Notes: generated by a model not told the origin, from the letters alone. Shown: positions 25,656 to 34,582, counted from the first letter of the stretch. The stretch is DNA of 64,000 bases from Solwaraspora sp. WMMD792 (GCF_029626105.1 NZ_JARUBH010000009.1:4402001-4466000); one strand, 5' to 3'. Numbers and translations: made by a program.

Positions 25656-26602
25656 AGCAACCGATCGGCGGCGGCGTACGGGTCGAGCCGGCCGGCGAGC
25701 ACCTCGACGGCGAGTTCGGCGGGCAGCGTACCGCCGCGCAGCGAGCTGATCCGCCCGCGCAGCGTGCCGATCGCGATCGCCTCGACCTCGGCGGCGACCC
25801 GCCGGGCCCGACGGGCGGTGAGCTCGCCCCGGCCGGCCAGCCAGTCGCGGTGGCGTTCGATCGCGGCCACCAGATCGTCGAGACCGTCGCCGTGGGCGGC
25901 CACGGTCCGCAGCACTGGCGGACGCCAGCCGCCCGGGGCGGTGGCGGTCAGCGCGAGCATGCCCTTCAGGTCCCGTACGGTGCCGTCGGCGCCGTCCCGG
26001 TCGGCCTTGTTGACCACGAAGACGTCGGCGATCTCCAGGATGCCGGCCTTCACCGCCTGCACGGCGTCGCCCATGCCGGGGGCGAGCAGCACCACCGTGG
26101 TGTCGGCCAGCCCGGCCACCTCGACCTCGGCCTGCCCGACGCCGACCGTCTCGATCAGCACCACGTCGCAGCCGACGCCGTCGAGGACCCGCACCGCCGC
26201 CGGGGTCGCCGACGACAGCCCGCCGAGGTGGCCCCGGCTGGACATCGAGCGGATGTACACGCCCGGGTCGGTGGCGTGGTCCTGCATCCGTACCCGGTCG
26301 CCGAGGATCGCCCCGCCGGTAAACGGGCTGGACGGATCGACGGCGAGGACGCCGACCCGCAGGTTCCGGCCGCGCAGCACCCGGACCAGCTCGCTGGTGG
26401 TGGTCGACTTGCCGACGCCGGGAGCGCCGGTCAGCCCGACGACCAGGGCGTGCCCGGTGTGCCCGGCGAGTTCGGCGGCGATCTGCGGCAGCTGCGGCCC
26501 GCCGGACTCGACCAGCGTGATCAGCCGCGCCACGGACCGGGCGTCGCCGGCGCGGGCCCGCCGGACGAGATCCGGTACGTCGCGGGAGCCGCCCCTGCTC
26601 AC
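25619..26602 (-). CDS. meaB: MeaB, GTPase chaperone of B12-dependent acyl-CoA mutase
   Basis: 327 residues; GTG 26602 starts the conserved region (DVPDLVRRARAGDARSVARLITLVE). MeaB binds acyl-CoA mutases and uses GTP to gate cofactor loading and eject damaged cobalamin. Walker A GAPGVGKST is at 59-67. Switch and base motifs follow (DPSSPFTGGAILGDR, ETVGVGQ, NKAD). The C-terminal dimerisation helices are complete, with a short GPTPTPR tail written by a tandem repeat. It is 44 bases downstream of the thiolase and probably cotranscribed. Likely clients are IcmA (this window) and methylmalonyl-CoA mutase elsewhere. Confidence 0.96.
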   Translation of the reverse strand: MSRGGSRDVPDLVRRARAGDARSVARLITLVESGGPQLPQIAAELAGHTGHALVVGLTGAPGVGKSTTTSELVRVLRGRNLRVGVLAVDPSSPFTGGAILGDRVRMQDHATDPGVYIRSMSSRGHLGGLSSATPAAVRVLDGVGCDVVLIETVGVGQAEVEVAGLADTTVVLLAPGMGDAVQAVKAGILEIADVFVVNKADRDGADGTVRDLKGMLALTATAPGGWRPPVLRTVAAHGDGLDDLVAAIERHRDWLAGRGELTARRARRVAAEVEAIAIGTLRGRISSLRGGTLPAELAVEVLAGRLDPYAAADRLLTELTGPTPTPR

Positions 26603-26646
26603 CTGGCGGTCAGCGCCCGCAGTCGCCCCGCGGTCAGCGCCCGCAG

Positions 26647-27834
26647 TCACTTCGCGGTCGGCACCCGCAGGATCAGGGCGTCGCCCTGCCCGCCGCCACC
26701 GCAGAGCGCGGCGGCGCCGGTCCCGCCGCCACGCCGACGCAGCTCCAGCGCGAGGGTCAGCGCCAGCCGGGCGCCGGACATGCCGATCGGGTGACCGAGA
26801 GCGATCGCGCCGCCGTTGACGTTCACGATGCCTGGATCGACGTCGAGGTCCCGGGTCGACTGGACGCCGACGGCGGCGAACGCCTCGTTGATCTCGATCA
26901 GGTCGAGATCGGCGACAGTCATCCCGGCCTTGCCGAGGGCGTGCCGGATGGCGTTGGACGGCTGGGAGTGCAGCGAGTTGTCCGGGCCGGCGACGTTGCC
27001 GTGCGCACCGATCTCGGCGATCCAGTCGAGGCCGAGCGCCTCGGCCCGGGACCGGCGCATCACCACCACGGCGCACGCGCCGTCCGAGATCGGTGACGAA
27101 CTACCGGCGGTGATGGTGCCGTCCGGGGTGAAGGCGGGACGGAGCCGGGCCAGCGTCTCGACGGTGGTGTCCGGCCGGATTCCCTCGTCGTTGAGCAGCC
27201 GGACCGGGTCGCCCTTGCGCTGCGGCACCTCGATCGGGGTGATCTCCTCGGCGAAGACGCCGTTCTTCTGAGCTACAGCGGCCCGCTGGTGGCTGGTGGC
27301 GGCGAAGGCGTCCTGCTCGGCCCGGCTGATGCCGAGCCGGGTGCCGTGCCGCTCGGTCGACTCGCCCATCGCGCAGCAGTCGAACACGTCGGTCAGCCCG
27401 TCCAGGGCCATGTGGTCGGCGACCACCACGTCGCCGTACTTGTAGCCGGCGCGCTGGCCGCGCAGCAGATGCGGCGCGTTGGTCATCGACTCCATCCCGC
27501 CGGCCACCACGACGTCGAACTCACCGGCCCGGATCAACTGGTCGGCGAGCGCGATCGCGTCGAGACCGGAAAGGCAGACCTTGTTGATGGTGAGCGCGGG
27601 TACGCTCATCGGGATACCGGCGCCGACCGCGGCCTGCCGTGCCGGCATCTGGCCGGTGCCGGCCTGTAGCACCTGGCCCATGATGACGTACTGCACCTGA
27701 CCGGGGTTGACGCCGCCGCGACCGAGGGCGGCGGAGATCGCGGTCGAGCCGAGGGCGGTGGCCGGGAAGTCCTTCAGGTTGCCGAGCAACCGGCCCATCG
27801 GGGTGCGTGCGCCGCTGACGATCACCGAGGTCAT
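26647..27834 (-). CDS. Acetyl-CoA C-acetyltransferase (thiolase)
   Basis: 395 residues, ATG 27834. A biosynthetic/degradative type II thiolase making or cleaving acetoacetyl-CoA. Nucleophile Cys87 (NKVCLSG), the catalytic His in [16 protein letters not shown] and the second Cys in CGGGGQGDA are all present. It sits divergent from the epimerase and upstream of meaB. The same order (epimerase, thiolase, meaB) is known in Streptomyces, where this region feeds methylmalonyl-CoA and short-chain acyl-CoA metabolism. An operator-like palindrome lies 47 bases upstream of the start and probably controls both directions. Confidence 0.95.
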   Translation of the reverse strand: MTSVIVSGARTPMGRLLGNLKDFPATALGSTAISAALGRGGVNPGQVQYVIMGQVLQAGTGQMPARQAAVGAGIPMSVPALTINKVCLSGLDAIALADQLIRAGEFDVVVAGGMESMTNAPHLLRGQRAGYKYGDVVVADHMALDGLTDVFDCCAMGESTERHGTRLGISRAEQDAFAATSHQRAAVAQKNGVFAEEITPIEVPQRKGDPVRLLNDEGIRPDTTVETLARLRPAFTPDGTITAGSSSPISDGACAVVVMRRSRAEALGLDWIAEIGAHGNVAGPDNSLHSQPSNAIRHALGKAGMTVADLDLIEINEAFAAVGVQSTRDLDVDPGIVNVNGGAIALGHPIGMSGARLALTLALELRRRGGGTGAAALCGGGGQGDALILRVPTAK

Positions 27835-27880
27835 GGATTCCGCCTCCGCACAGTGGGACAAGGCCGGGGTGCCGGCGACA

Positions 27881-27898
27881 ACTTAACGATGGTTCGGT
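27881..27898. promoter_or_regulatory. TetR-type operator candidate between thiolase and epimerase
   Basis: ACTTAACGATGGTTCGGT matches the palindrome ACTGAACGATCGTTCAGT at 15 of 18 positions and shares the half-site ACTnAACGAT with the icmA site at 20890-20907. It is 47 bases from the thiolase start and 12 bases from the epimerase start, so a bound repressor could block both promoters. Confidence 0.6.
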
Positions 27899-27910
27899 CA
27901 GACTATCGCC

Positions 27911-28396
27911 ATGACGGAAGAAGCTCCCGCCGAGGCCGCTGCGGACTATGTCACAGACATCGGCCTGCTGAAGATCGATCATGTCGGGATCGCGGTGGCG
28001 GATCTGGACACCGCGCTCGATTTCTACACCCGGACCTTCGGCATGCGCTGCGTACACCTGGAAGTCAATCACGCCCAAGGGGTACGCGAGGCCATGCTCG
28101 CCGTCGGGCCGGTGCCCGACGGTGGTCAGGTGCAGCTACTCGCCCCGTTGTCTCCCGAGTCGACCATCGCCAAATTCCTGGACCGCAACGGCCCCGGGAT
28201 GCAGCAGTTGGCGTACACGGTGGTGGACATCGACGCGGCGTGCGCCGCGCTGCGCGAGCGCGGACTACGACTGCTCTACGACGCACCCCGGCCGGGCACC
28301 GCCGGTTCGCGGATCAACTTCGTGCACCCGAAGGACGCCGGCGGCGTCCTGGTCGAGTTGGTCCAGCCGGCGGCGGCCCCGGCCCAGCCGGCCTGA
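27911..28396 (+). CDS. mce: Methylmalonyl-CoA epimerase
   Basis: 161 residues. A vicinal-oxygen-chelate enzyme that interconverts (R)- and (S)-methylmalonyl-CoA using a divalent metal. Visible family elements: LKIDHVGIAVADLDTALDFY with the first metal His near residue 25, GMQQLAYTVVDIDAACAAL with Gln/His-type ligand region, SRINFVHPKDAGGVLVELVQ with the catalytic Glu near the end. The first 18 residues (Glu/Ala-rich) precede the fold. It is divergent from the thiolase and followed by a tandem-repeat region. Its place between thiolase/meaB and the coiled-coil genes matches the order around scy and filP in Streptomyces. Confidence 0.93.
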   Translation: MTEEAPAEAAADYVTDIGLLKIDHVGIAVADLDTALDFYTRTFGMRCVHLEVNHAQGVREAMLAVGPVPDGGQVQLLAPLSPESTIAKFLDRNGPGMQQLAYTVVDIDAACAALRERGLRLLYDAPRPGTAGSRINFVHPKDAGGVLVELVQPAAAPAQPA

Positions 28397-28500
28397 GCCA
28401 CGGACCGGCCCGGTCCCCTGGGCCACGGACCGGGCCGGTCGGCCCTGGGCCACGGACCGGGCCGGTCGGCCCTGGGCCACGGACCGGCCCGGTCGTCCCG
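28397..28500. repeat. Four tandem palindromic iterons after mce
   Basis: Units at 28397-28421, 28422-28448, 28449-28475 and 28476-28500 (25, 27, 27, 25 bp). Each begins GCCACGGACCGG and holds a 13-bp palindrome (GACCGGGCCGGTC or GACCGGCCCGGTC). They start one base after the mce stop. They may serve as a strong multi-hairpin terminator or a protein-binding array. Confidence 0.85.
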
Positions 28501-28945
28501 ACTGGCCGGCCAGTTCCCGGTCCGCTGATGCCGATCGACGGACCGGAACTGGTCGGTCGGGAATGCCGAAAGGAAGCGGGCCGGACAGCTTCACCGGTTT
28601 TCAGGTACGGCGTCCCGGCGGCGGGCCACCCGGCGTGACACCGGCGGCGGAACGGTTCGCCGGCGGGCGGCCCGTAGGCCGGGCATGACCCCACCCGACG
28701 TTGCCGGCGTCGCCCGGAAACACCCAGAGAAACCGCTCTGAGCTGCGCAGACGTCGCCCTGGCCGGGCTCCGGACGGGGCGCACAGCGATGACCCGACCA
28801 CCCGAAAGACTTCGTTGCGTACGCACGCGCCTACAATTCGTATACCGATCGCCGGTCGGCCGAGAAAAGATGACCATGTCGGCTATCGTGGTGACGGGCA
28901 GTTCGCTCTTGCGAAACACCCAGGTACGTCTGCCACTATGTCTCA
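28501..28945. other. Non-coding stretch upstream of the coiled-coil gene
   Basis: 445 bases with no convincing reading frame. The right part (about 28800-28920) is less GC-rich and probably carries the promoter of the coiled-coil gene; TACAAT at about 28831-28836 resembles a -10 box, but no good -35 partner at 16-18 bases was found. The left part continues GC-rich sequence after the iterons. Confidence 0.35.
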
Positions 28946-30196
28946 ATGCCCCAGCAGCAGTCCTCCCTTGCGTTCTTCGATAACGCCAGCGCTCCGCACG
29001 ACTTCACCGTCGTGCTTCGTGGCTACGACCGCAACCAGGTGGATGACCACCTGCAGCGGCTGGTAGCCGCCCTCACCCAGTCGGAGCAGGCTCGAGCTGA
29101 GGCCGAGCAGCGGATGAACGACGCGCAGCGCCGGCTCCGCCAAGCCGAGCAGCGGCTCAACGCGGTCGAACAGAAGCTCACCGACACCAACAAGCAGCTC
29201 GAGGAGAACAACCGGCCCACCCTCTCCGGCCTGGGGACCCGGGTGGAGCAGATCCTCCGGCTCGCCGAGGAACAGGCCAACGACCACCGCGGTGAGGCCA
29301 AGCGGGAGTCCGAGGGCATCCTCTCCGCGGCCCGGCTGGAGGCCCGGGAGATCACCGACAAGGCGCGGGCCGAGGCCGCCGCGATGAAGGCCGGGGCCGA
29401 GCGGGAGGCGGGCAGCGTCCGGACCGCAGCCGAGCGGGAGGCGGCCGAGGTCCGGGTGCAGGCCCGCCGCGAGGCGGACACGCTACGGGCCGACGCGGAC
29501 CGGGAAACCAAGCAGCTGCGCGCGGTCACCGCACACGAGGTCGCCGAGCTGAAGTCGACCGTGGAGCGTGAGGTCGCCACTCTGCGGGCCACCGCGGAGC
29601 GGGAGATCACCCAGCTGCGGGCCAAGGCGGCCCGGGAGGCCGAGGAGAAGCGGGCCGAGGCCACCAAGTTGCTCACCGACGCCCGCGACAAGCGGGACAA
29701 GGATCTGCAGGCGCTGGAGCTGCAGCTGGCCGAGCGCCGGGAGAAGGCCGAGCGGGAAGAGTCGGAACGGCACGCTGCCCAGGTCGCGCAGACCCAGCGG
29801 ATGGTCGCCGAGGCCGAAGGGCGCGCCCGGGCCGCCGAAGACCGGGCAAAGGAGATCGAGCAGCGCGCCGAGGCACGCCGGATCGAGTCCGAGCGGTCCG
29901 CCCAGGAGACCGTGGACAAGGCGAAGTCGCTGGCGGACAAGACCCTCAGCGAGGCGCGCAGCGAAGCCAACCGGCTGCTCACCGAGGCCCGGACCGAGGC
30001 CGAGCTGACCACCCAGGCCGCTCGCCGCGAGGTCGAGGACCTGAACCGGCAGAAGGACGCGGTCACCTCGCAGCTGGGCCAGATGCTCTCCGGCCTGGCC
30101 GGGATCGTTCCCGGCGTGCCGCAGGGCGGCGCGGACAGCGGCAAGGCCAAGGCCGACGACAGCGCCGAGCCGGTCAACGCCAAGTCGGCGAGCTGA
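28946..30196 (+). CDS. DivIVA-like coiled-coil protein (Scy/FilP-type scaffold candidate)
   Basis: 416 residues. Residues about 15-45 (HDFTVVLRGYDRNQVDDHLQRLVAAL) are a DivIVA-type N-terminal domain. Residues 45-375 are an almost unbroken Ala/Glu/Arg coiled coil (EREAAEVRVQARREADTLRA and similar). The C-terminal 40 are low complexity. No signal or membrane segment, so it is a cytoplasmic filament or scaffold protein. It follows mce, as scy does in Streptomyces, but is much shorter than Scy (about 1300). I infer a role in polar growth or hyphal cytoskeleton. ATG 28946 lacks a strong ribosome site. Confidence 0.8.
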   Translation: MPQQQSSLAFFDNASAPHDFTVVLRGYDRNQVDDHLQRLVAALTQSEQARAEAEQRMNDAQRRLRQAEQRLNAVEQKLTDTNKQLEENNRPTLSGLGTRVEQILRLAEEQANDHRGEAKRESEGILSAARLEAREITDKARAEAAAMKAGAEREAGSVRTAAEREAAEVRVQARREADTLRADADRETKQLRAVTAHEVAELKSTVEREVATLRATAEREITQLRAKAAREAEEKRAEATKLLTDARDKRDKDLQALELQLAERREKAEREESERHAAQVAQTQRMVAEAEGRARAAEDRAKEIEQRAEARRIESERSAQETVDKAKSLADKTLSEARSEANRLLTEARTEAELTTQAARREVEDLNRQKDAVTSQLGQMLSGLAGIVPGVPQGGADSGKAKADDSAEPVNAKSAS

Positions 30197-30246
30197 CCAC
30201 CCGGTGCCGCACCGCTGCGGTGCACTGACCACCTGAACCACACCGA

Positions 30247-30282
30247 CGAAGGGCCGCGCCGTACCACCGGCGTGGCCCTTCG
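30247..30282 (+). terminator. Hairpin terminator after the first coiled-coil gene
   Basis: Arms 30247-30261 and 30268-30282 (CGAAGGGCCGCGCCG against CGGCGTGGCCCTTCG) pair at 14 of 15 positions with a 6-base loop, 50 bases after the stop. There is no T-run, as is common in high-GC actinomycetes. It probably ends transcription of the 416-residue gene. Confidence 0.65.
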
Positions 30283-30479
30283 CGTTCGGTGCCCGGTCCC
30301 CTGCTGTACGTGTCCCTGTCAGCCTGCCGCCCGGGGGCGACGCGCCTGGTCACCGCCGGTGTTGCGGCATACCCGCTGAGCGAATGGTTCACACCTGGCA
30401 AATCATCCGAAGTGACGCGCGTCCTGTCAGGAGCATGGGTATCGCCCCGCAACAGGGCGTTGCGTGTGAGGATGGAGCC

Positions 30480-32396
30480 ATGGCGCAAGGCGAAGAACTC
30501 TTCAACCTTGACGGGGACTCCGGGTCCGGGCCCAGCTTCGAGCTGGCGCTGCGGGGGTACGACAAACGTCAGGTCGACCGTTACATCGCCCGTACCGAGA
30601 ACGAGCTGGCCACGCTCGGCGCGGAGCGGGAACAGATCTACGTGCAGATGCACACCCTGGCCGCGCAGATCGAGCAGCTCCAGGCGGATCTGACCGAGGC
30701 CCGGCGGGAGACCAGCTTCCTGGACCAGGTGTCGTTCCGGCACCTCGGCCCCCGGGTCGAGCAGATCCTCGGACTCGCCGAGGACCAGGCCGAAGAGATC
30801 CGGTTCAACGCCGCCGAGGAGATCGACGCCCGCCGCGCCGAGGCCGAGCAGGTGCTCGCCGACGCCCGGCAGCAGGCCGACACCGCGATGCGCGACTTCG
30901 AGTTGGCGCTCTCCGCCCGCCGCGCCGAGGAGGACCGCGCCAACGCCGCCCGCCGCGCCGAGGCCGAGGCGACCGTGACCAGCGCCCGCGAGGAGTCGGA
31001 CAACCTGCGGGCTGCGGCCGAGGCGGCGCTGGTAGCCGCCCGGGAGGAGGCCGACCAGCTCATCGCCACCGCCCAGCAGCAGGCCGACGACGCACTGCAC
31101 GCAGCGCGGCGCGAGGCCGACGACACCATCAAGGCCGCGCAGCGGGAAGCCAGGCAGACCGTCACCACCGCCCAGGAGCAGGCCAGCAACGCGGTCAGCA
31201 CCGCCCAGGAGACCGCCGACCGGACCCTGGCCGACGCCCAGGCCGAGGCCGAACGGCTGGTCACCCAGGCCCGGATGGACGCCAGCCGGATGGTCACCAC
31301 TGCCCAGGAAGAGGCAACCAACCTGCGCGAGGCCGCCGAGGCGGCGGTCGCCGCCGCCCGGCAGGACGCCGAACGGATTCGCACCGAGGGCGAGGCCGCC
31401 GCCGAGTCGGCCCGTCGGGAGGCCGCTCAGGCCGTCGAGCAGGCCACCGAGTACGTCACCCGGACCCACGCCGAGACTGACGCGTTCGTCGCGCAGACCC
31501 GCGCCGAGCTGGACCAGGAGCTCACCGCCCGACGTGACCAGGTCGAGCAGGAGGTGACCGCGCTGCGCAGTACCGCCGAAGCGGAGGTCGCCGAGTTGCG
31601 CGACGGCGTACAGCAGGAGGTCGACCGGCGCCGCGCAACGATGGAGCAGGAGATCGGCGAGTTGCGGGCCGCCGCCGAGCAGGAGGTGGAGCAGTGGCGC
31701 GACACCACCCAGGAGATCATCGCGAACCAGCGCGGTGAGGCCGAGGAGTACGCCACCCACATCCGCTCCCGGGCCGAGGAGCAGGCGGTGACCATCCGCC
31801 AGCAGGCCGAGGAGTACGCGTTGAGCACCCGGGGCAGCGCCGACGAGCACGCCGCCAGCGTTCGGCGCCTCTCCGAGGAGCACGCCGCGATCGCCCAGCG
31901 TCAGCTGGCCAGCAGTCAGCAGCAGGTGGCGTCCGCCCAGCGTGAGGTCGTCTCCGCCGGTCAGCAGCTCACCGAGGTACTGCAGGAGGTCGCCGAGGCG
32001 CAGCAGGCCCTCGCTGACCTGCGGCACCAGATGGTGCTCACCCGGCAGGAATCCGACGAGGCACGGCGCACGCTCAGTGCGGTCCAGGCCGAGCTGGCCA
32101 CCGAACAGCAACGGCTCGCCGGGATGCGGGAACCAGAGCCGGCGGCGCAGGAATTGGCGCGGGAACCAGAGCCGGCGGCGCAGGAGCTGGCACAGGAACC
32201 AGAGCCGGCGGAGCCGCAGCCCGAGACGGCCGCGCAGCAGGCCGAGCCGACAACGACGACTGTGCAGGCCCCGGAGGAGGCGTCGGAGGAGACCCTGCCG
32301 GTCGACGCGGTCCCGACCGAGGCGGTGTCGGTCGATCAGACCGCCGAGAAGGTCGCCGCGGGCGCGTCCGAGCGCAAGCGCCGTACCCACGCCTGA
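30480..32396 (+). CDS. Second DivIVA-like coiled-coil protein (FilP/Scy-type scaffold candidate)
   Basis: 638 residues; ATG 30480 with GGAG 5 bases before it. N-terminal DivIVA-type domain FELALRGYDKRQVDRYIARTENEL (residues about 20-45), then a very long coiled coil to about 545. It contains regular AxxEAxxxxxxA repeats, then an acidic Pro/Glu tail with three EPEPA-QELA repeats (39-bp unit, about 32130-32215) and a basic end (RKRRTHA). Paralogue of the preceding protein, sharing the domain plan. Position after the mce-adjacent coiled-coil gene parallels filP in Streptomyces. Role inferred: scaffold of the polar growth machinery. It is likely transcribed from its own promoter, since a hairpin precedes it. 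Confidence 0.82.
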   Translation: MAQGEELFNLDGDSGSGPSFELALRGYDKRQVDRYIARTENELATLGAEREQIYVQMHTLAAQIEQLQADLTEARRETSFLDQVSFRHLGPRVEQILGLAEDQAEEIRFNAAEEIDARRAEAEQVLADARQQADTAMRDFELALSARRAEEDRANAARRAEAEATVTSAREESDNLRAAAEAALVAAREEADQLIATAQQQADDALHAARREADDTIKAAQREARQTVTTAQEQASNAVSTAQETADRTLADAQAEAERLVTQARMDASRMVTTAQEEATNLREAAEAAVAAARQDAERIRTEGEAAAESARREAAQAVEQATEYVTRTHAETDAFVAQTRAELDQELTARRDQVEQEVTALRSTAEAEVAELRDGVQQEVDRRRATMEQEIGELRAAAEQEVEQWRDTTQEIIANQRGEAEEYATHIRSRAEEQAVTIRQQAEEYALSTRGSADEHAASVRRLSEEHAAIAQRQLASSQQQVASAQREVVSAGQQLTEVLQEVAEAQQALADLRHQMVLTRQESDEARRTLSAVQAELATEQQRLAGMREPEPAAQELAREPEPAAQELAQEPEPAEPQPETAAQQAEPTTTTVQAPEEASEETLPVDAVPTEAVSVDQTAEKVAAGASERKRRTHA

Positions 32397-32456
32397 CCCG
32401 GCGGCCGGCCCTCGGACCGCCGATGATCCTGCCGTACGGACGTGGGGTGGCCGGGC

Positions 32457-33131
32457 TCACTCCTCGGTGAGCTGCCCGTCGCGCTCGACGTGGCGCTGCC
32501 CGGTGCGGGGGCAGACGTACCGGCCGTCGCCGTCCGCGACCAGCGGTACGCCGGCCCGGCCGACCCAGCCGACCCGTCGCGCCGGTACCCCGACGACCAG
32601 CGCGAAGTCCGGTACGTCGCGGGTGACCACGGCACCGGCGGCGACCGTCGCCCAGCGGCCGATCCGCACCGGGGCGACGCAGACCGCCCGGGCACCGATC
32701 GCCGCGCCGGTGCCGATGGTGACACCGACCGCGGTCCAGTCGTCGCCGGTCTTCAGCCGCCCGTCCGGGGTGACCGCCCGGGGGTACTCGTCGTTGGTCA
32801 GCACCGCCGCCGGCCCGATGAACACTCCGTCGTCGAGTTGCGCCGGCTCGTAGACGAGGGCGTGGTTCTGCAGTTTCACGTTGTCGCCGAGCCGGACCCC
32901 CGGACCGACGTACGCCCCCCGGCCGATGATGCAGTTGCGGCCGACCGACGCGTCCTCGCGGACCTGGGCCAGGTGCCAGACACGGGTGCCGGCACCGATA
33001 CTCGCCGTGTCGGCCACGTCGGCGGAGCCGGCGACGGTAGCGGCGGCGGTGGCGGAGCCGGCGGTGGCGGTGGCGGTGGCGGCGGAGCCGGTGGTGGCGG
33101 TGGCGTCCGGGCGCGCTGCGGTTGCACTCAT
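32457..33131 (-). CDS. Sugar N-acetyltransferase, left-handed beta-helix (WbpD/WlbB-like)
   Basis: 224 residues, ATG 33131 with GGGAGGA upstream. Residues 1-35 are Ala/Thr-rich, encoded by a (GGTGGC)n-like repeat. The rest is a hexapeptide-repeat beta-helix: GAGTRVWHLAQVREDASVGRNC, GRGAYVGPGVRLGDNVKLQN, FIGPAAVLTNDEYPRA. This pattern is that of acetyltransferases acting on 3-amino sugars (WbpD, WlbB). It ends with a short Cys/His tail (GRYVCPRTGQRHVERDGQ). It is divergent from the Gfo/Idh-headed operon. Together with the dehydrogenase and the second DegT aminotransferase it suggests a 3-acetamido sugar. Exact substrate is inference. Confidence 0.85.
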   Translation of the reverse strand: MSATAARPDATATTGSAATATATAGSATAAATVAGSADVADTASIGAGTRVWHLAQVREDASVGRNCIIGRGAYVGPGVRLGDNVKLQNHALVYEPAQLDDGVFIGPAAVLTNDEYPRAVTPDGRLKTGDDWTAVGVTIGTGAAIGARAVCVAPVRIGRWATVAAGAVVTRDVPDFALVVGVPARRVGWVGRAGVPLVADGDGRYVCPRTGQRHVERDGQLTEE

Positions 33132-33508
33132 AAGCCGTGATCCTCCCTGGTCACCGGCAGTGTGTCAGAGCTGCCGGAGGTGCGGCGCACACGGTAGGGG
33201 GTAACCGGTGCCACCGATGTCGGGAAACCGACCCTGTGCTGCGAAGCGGCCGACTCTCCGGCTGGAAGGAACCGACCATCCGGGCCGGCACTGGCCGACA
33301 GGTGGACCCGGGCCAACGAAGGTACCTCCTGACCGCGCGGTTGTGCCGGGTTTACGTCACAGTGCTGGCGTCGGCGTGGCAACGCTCGGTAGCTTCCCGA
33401 ACGGACCCTCTCCGCCGGGCCCACCGGTGGGCCGCGCCCATCCGGCGGTGGCCCGGGTCGGCCCGGCTCCGCCCGGGTCAGCATGCCCCCCCGACGAAAT
33501 GGACATCC
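33132..33508. promoter_or_regulatory. Divergent promoter region of the polysaccharide locus
   Basis: 377 bases between the leftward acetyltransferase and the rightward operon. No gene is supported. It must carry both promoters. I see no confident sigma-70 boxes; GGTAACCGGTGCCACC (33197-33212) has a GGTAACCGGT partial dyad. Confidence 0.5.
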
Positions 33509-34582
33509 GTGACTCATCCGCCTGCCATGCCGGACGAGCCCATCGGCGTAGCCGTCATCGGCGCCGGCTACTGGGGCCCCAACCTGGTCCGCAACTTCAT
33601 GTCCAGCCCGGCGTTCCGGCTGCGCTGGCTCTGTGACCTCGATCTCGGTCGGGCCCGCACGGTGCTCGGCGACTACTCGACGGTCGGTGCGACCGACGAC
33701 CTGGCCCGGGTGCTCGCCGACGACTCGGTGCGTGCCGTGGCGATCGCCACGCCGGCCGGCACCCACCTCGAGGTCGCCCTCGCCGCGCTGCGCGCCGGCA
33801 AGCACGTGCTGGTCGAGAAGCCGCTCGCCGCCAACCACGCCGACGGGACGCGGTTGGTCGCCGAGGCCGAGCAGCGCGGCCTGACCCTGATGTGCGACCA
33901 CACCTACTGCTACACCCCGGCGGTGCTGCGGATCCGGGAAATGCTGCACTCCGGCGAGCTGGGCGAGCTGCACTACCTCGACTCGGTACGGATCAACCTG
34001 GGCCTGGTGCAGCGCGACATCGACGTCGTCTGGGACCTCGCCCCACACGACCTGTCCATTCTCGACTTCGTGCTGCCGCCGGGGGTACGGCCGGTGGCGG
34101 TCGCGGCGCACGGCGCCGACGGCATCGGCGCCGGCCGGGCCTGCGTGGCGTACCTCACCCTGCGGCTGAGCAGCGGCGCGATCGCCCACGTGCACGTCAA
34201 CTGGCTGTCCCCGGTCAAGATCCGTACGACGATCATCGGCGGGTCGAAGCGGACCCTGGTCTGGGACGATCTCAACCCGGGCCAGCGACTCGCCCTGTTC
34301 GACCGGGGCGTCGACGTCGCCACCTCCGACGAACTCGGCACCGAGGCCCGCCGGGACATGCTGGTGTCGTACCGCTCCGGCGACATGGTCGCCCCGGCGC
34401 TGACCGAGCGGGAGGCGCTGCGCACCATGGTCGACGAATACGCCCGCGCCATCCGTACCGGCACCCCGGCGCTGACCGACGGCCGCTCCGGCCTGCGGGT
34501 GCTGGCCATCCTGGAAGCCGCCACCCGCAGCCTGGCCGCCGGCGGCACGATGATCCCGCTGGACGAGGAGCCCGCCGCATGA
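33509..34582 (+). CDS. Gfo/Idh/MocA-family sugar dehydrogenase (WbpB/WlbA-like candidate)
   Basis: 357 residues from GTG 33509; the ATG at 33527 is an alternative and neither has a strong ribosome site. NAD-binding Rossmann motif GAGYWG (17-22), catalytic-Lys motif VLVEKPLAANHAD (near 110), and the C-terminal beta-sheet domain with DLAPHDLSILDF. The GYWGPNLVRNF form is the type often found in polysaccharide loci, where the enzyme oxidises C3 of a nucleotide sugar for later transamination. First gene of an eight-gene rightward operon, overlapping the next by four bases (ATGA). Confidence 0.88.
   Translation: MTHPPAMPDEPIGVAVIGAGYWGPNLVRNFMSSPAFRLRWLCDLDLGRARTVLGDYSTVGATDDLARVLADDSVRAVAIATPAGTHLEVALAALRAGKHVLVEKPLAANHADGTRLVAEAEQRGLTLMCDHTYCYTPAVLRIREMLHSGELGELHYLDSVRINLGLVQRDIDVVWDLAPHDLSILDFVLPPGVRPVAVAAHGADGIGAGRACVAYLTLRLSSGAIAHVHVNWLSPVKIRTTIIGGSKRTLVWDDLNPGQRLALFDRGVDVATSDELGTEARRDMLVSYRSGDMVAPALTEREALRTMVDEYARAIRTGTPALTDGRSGLRVLAILEAATRSLAAGGTMIPLDEEPAA

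Noticed and set aside
28397-28500. CRISPR array
   Set aside because: Units are directly tandem with no unique spacers of uniform length, and there are no cas genes.
28265-28946. Leftward and rightward frames through the iterons
   Set aside because: They translate the tandem repeats (SVAQGRPAR repeats) and have no conserved sequence.
30174-32390. Leftward 738-codon frame over the second coiled-coil gene
   Set aside because: Gly/Leu-rich mirror of the Ala/Glu/Arg coiled coil; no start context and no motif.
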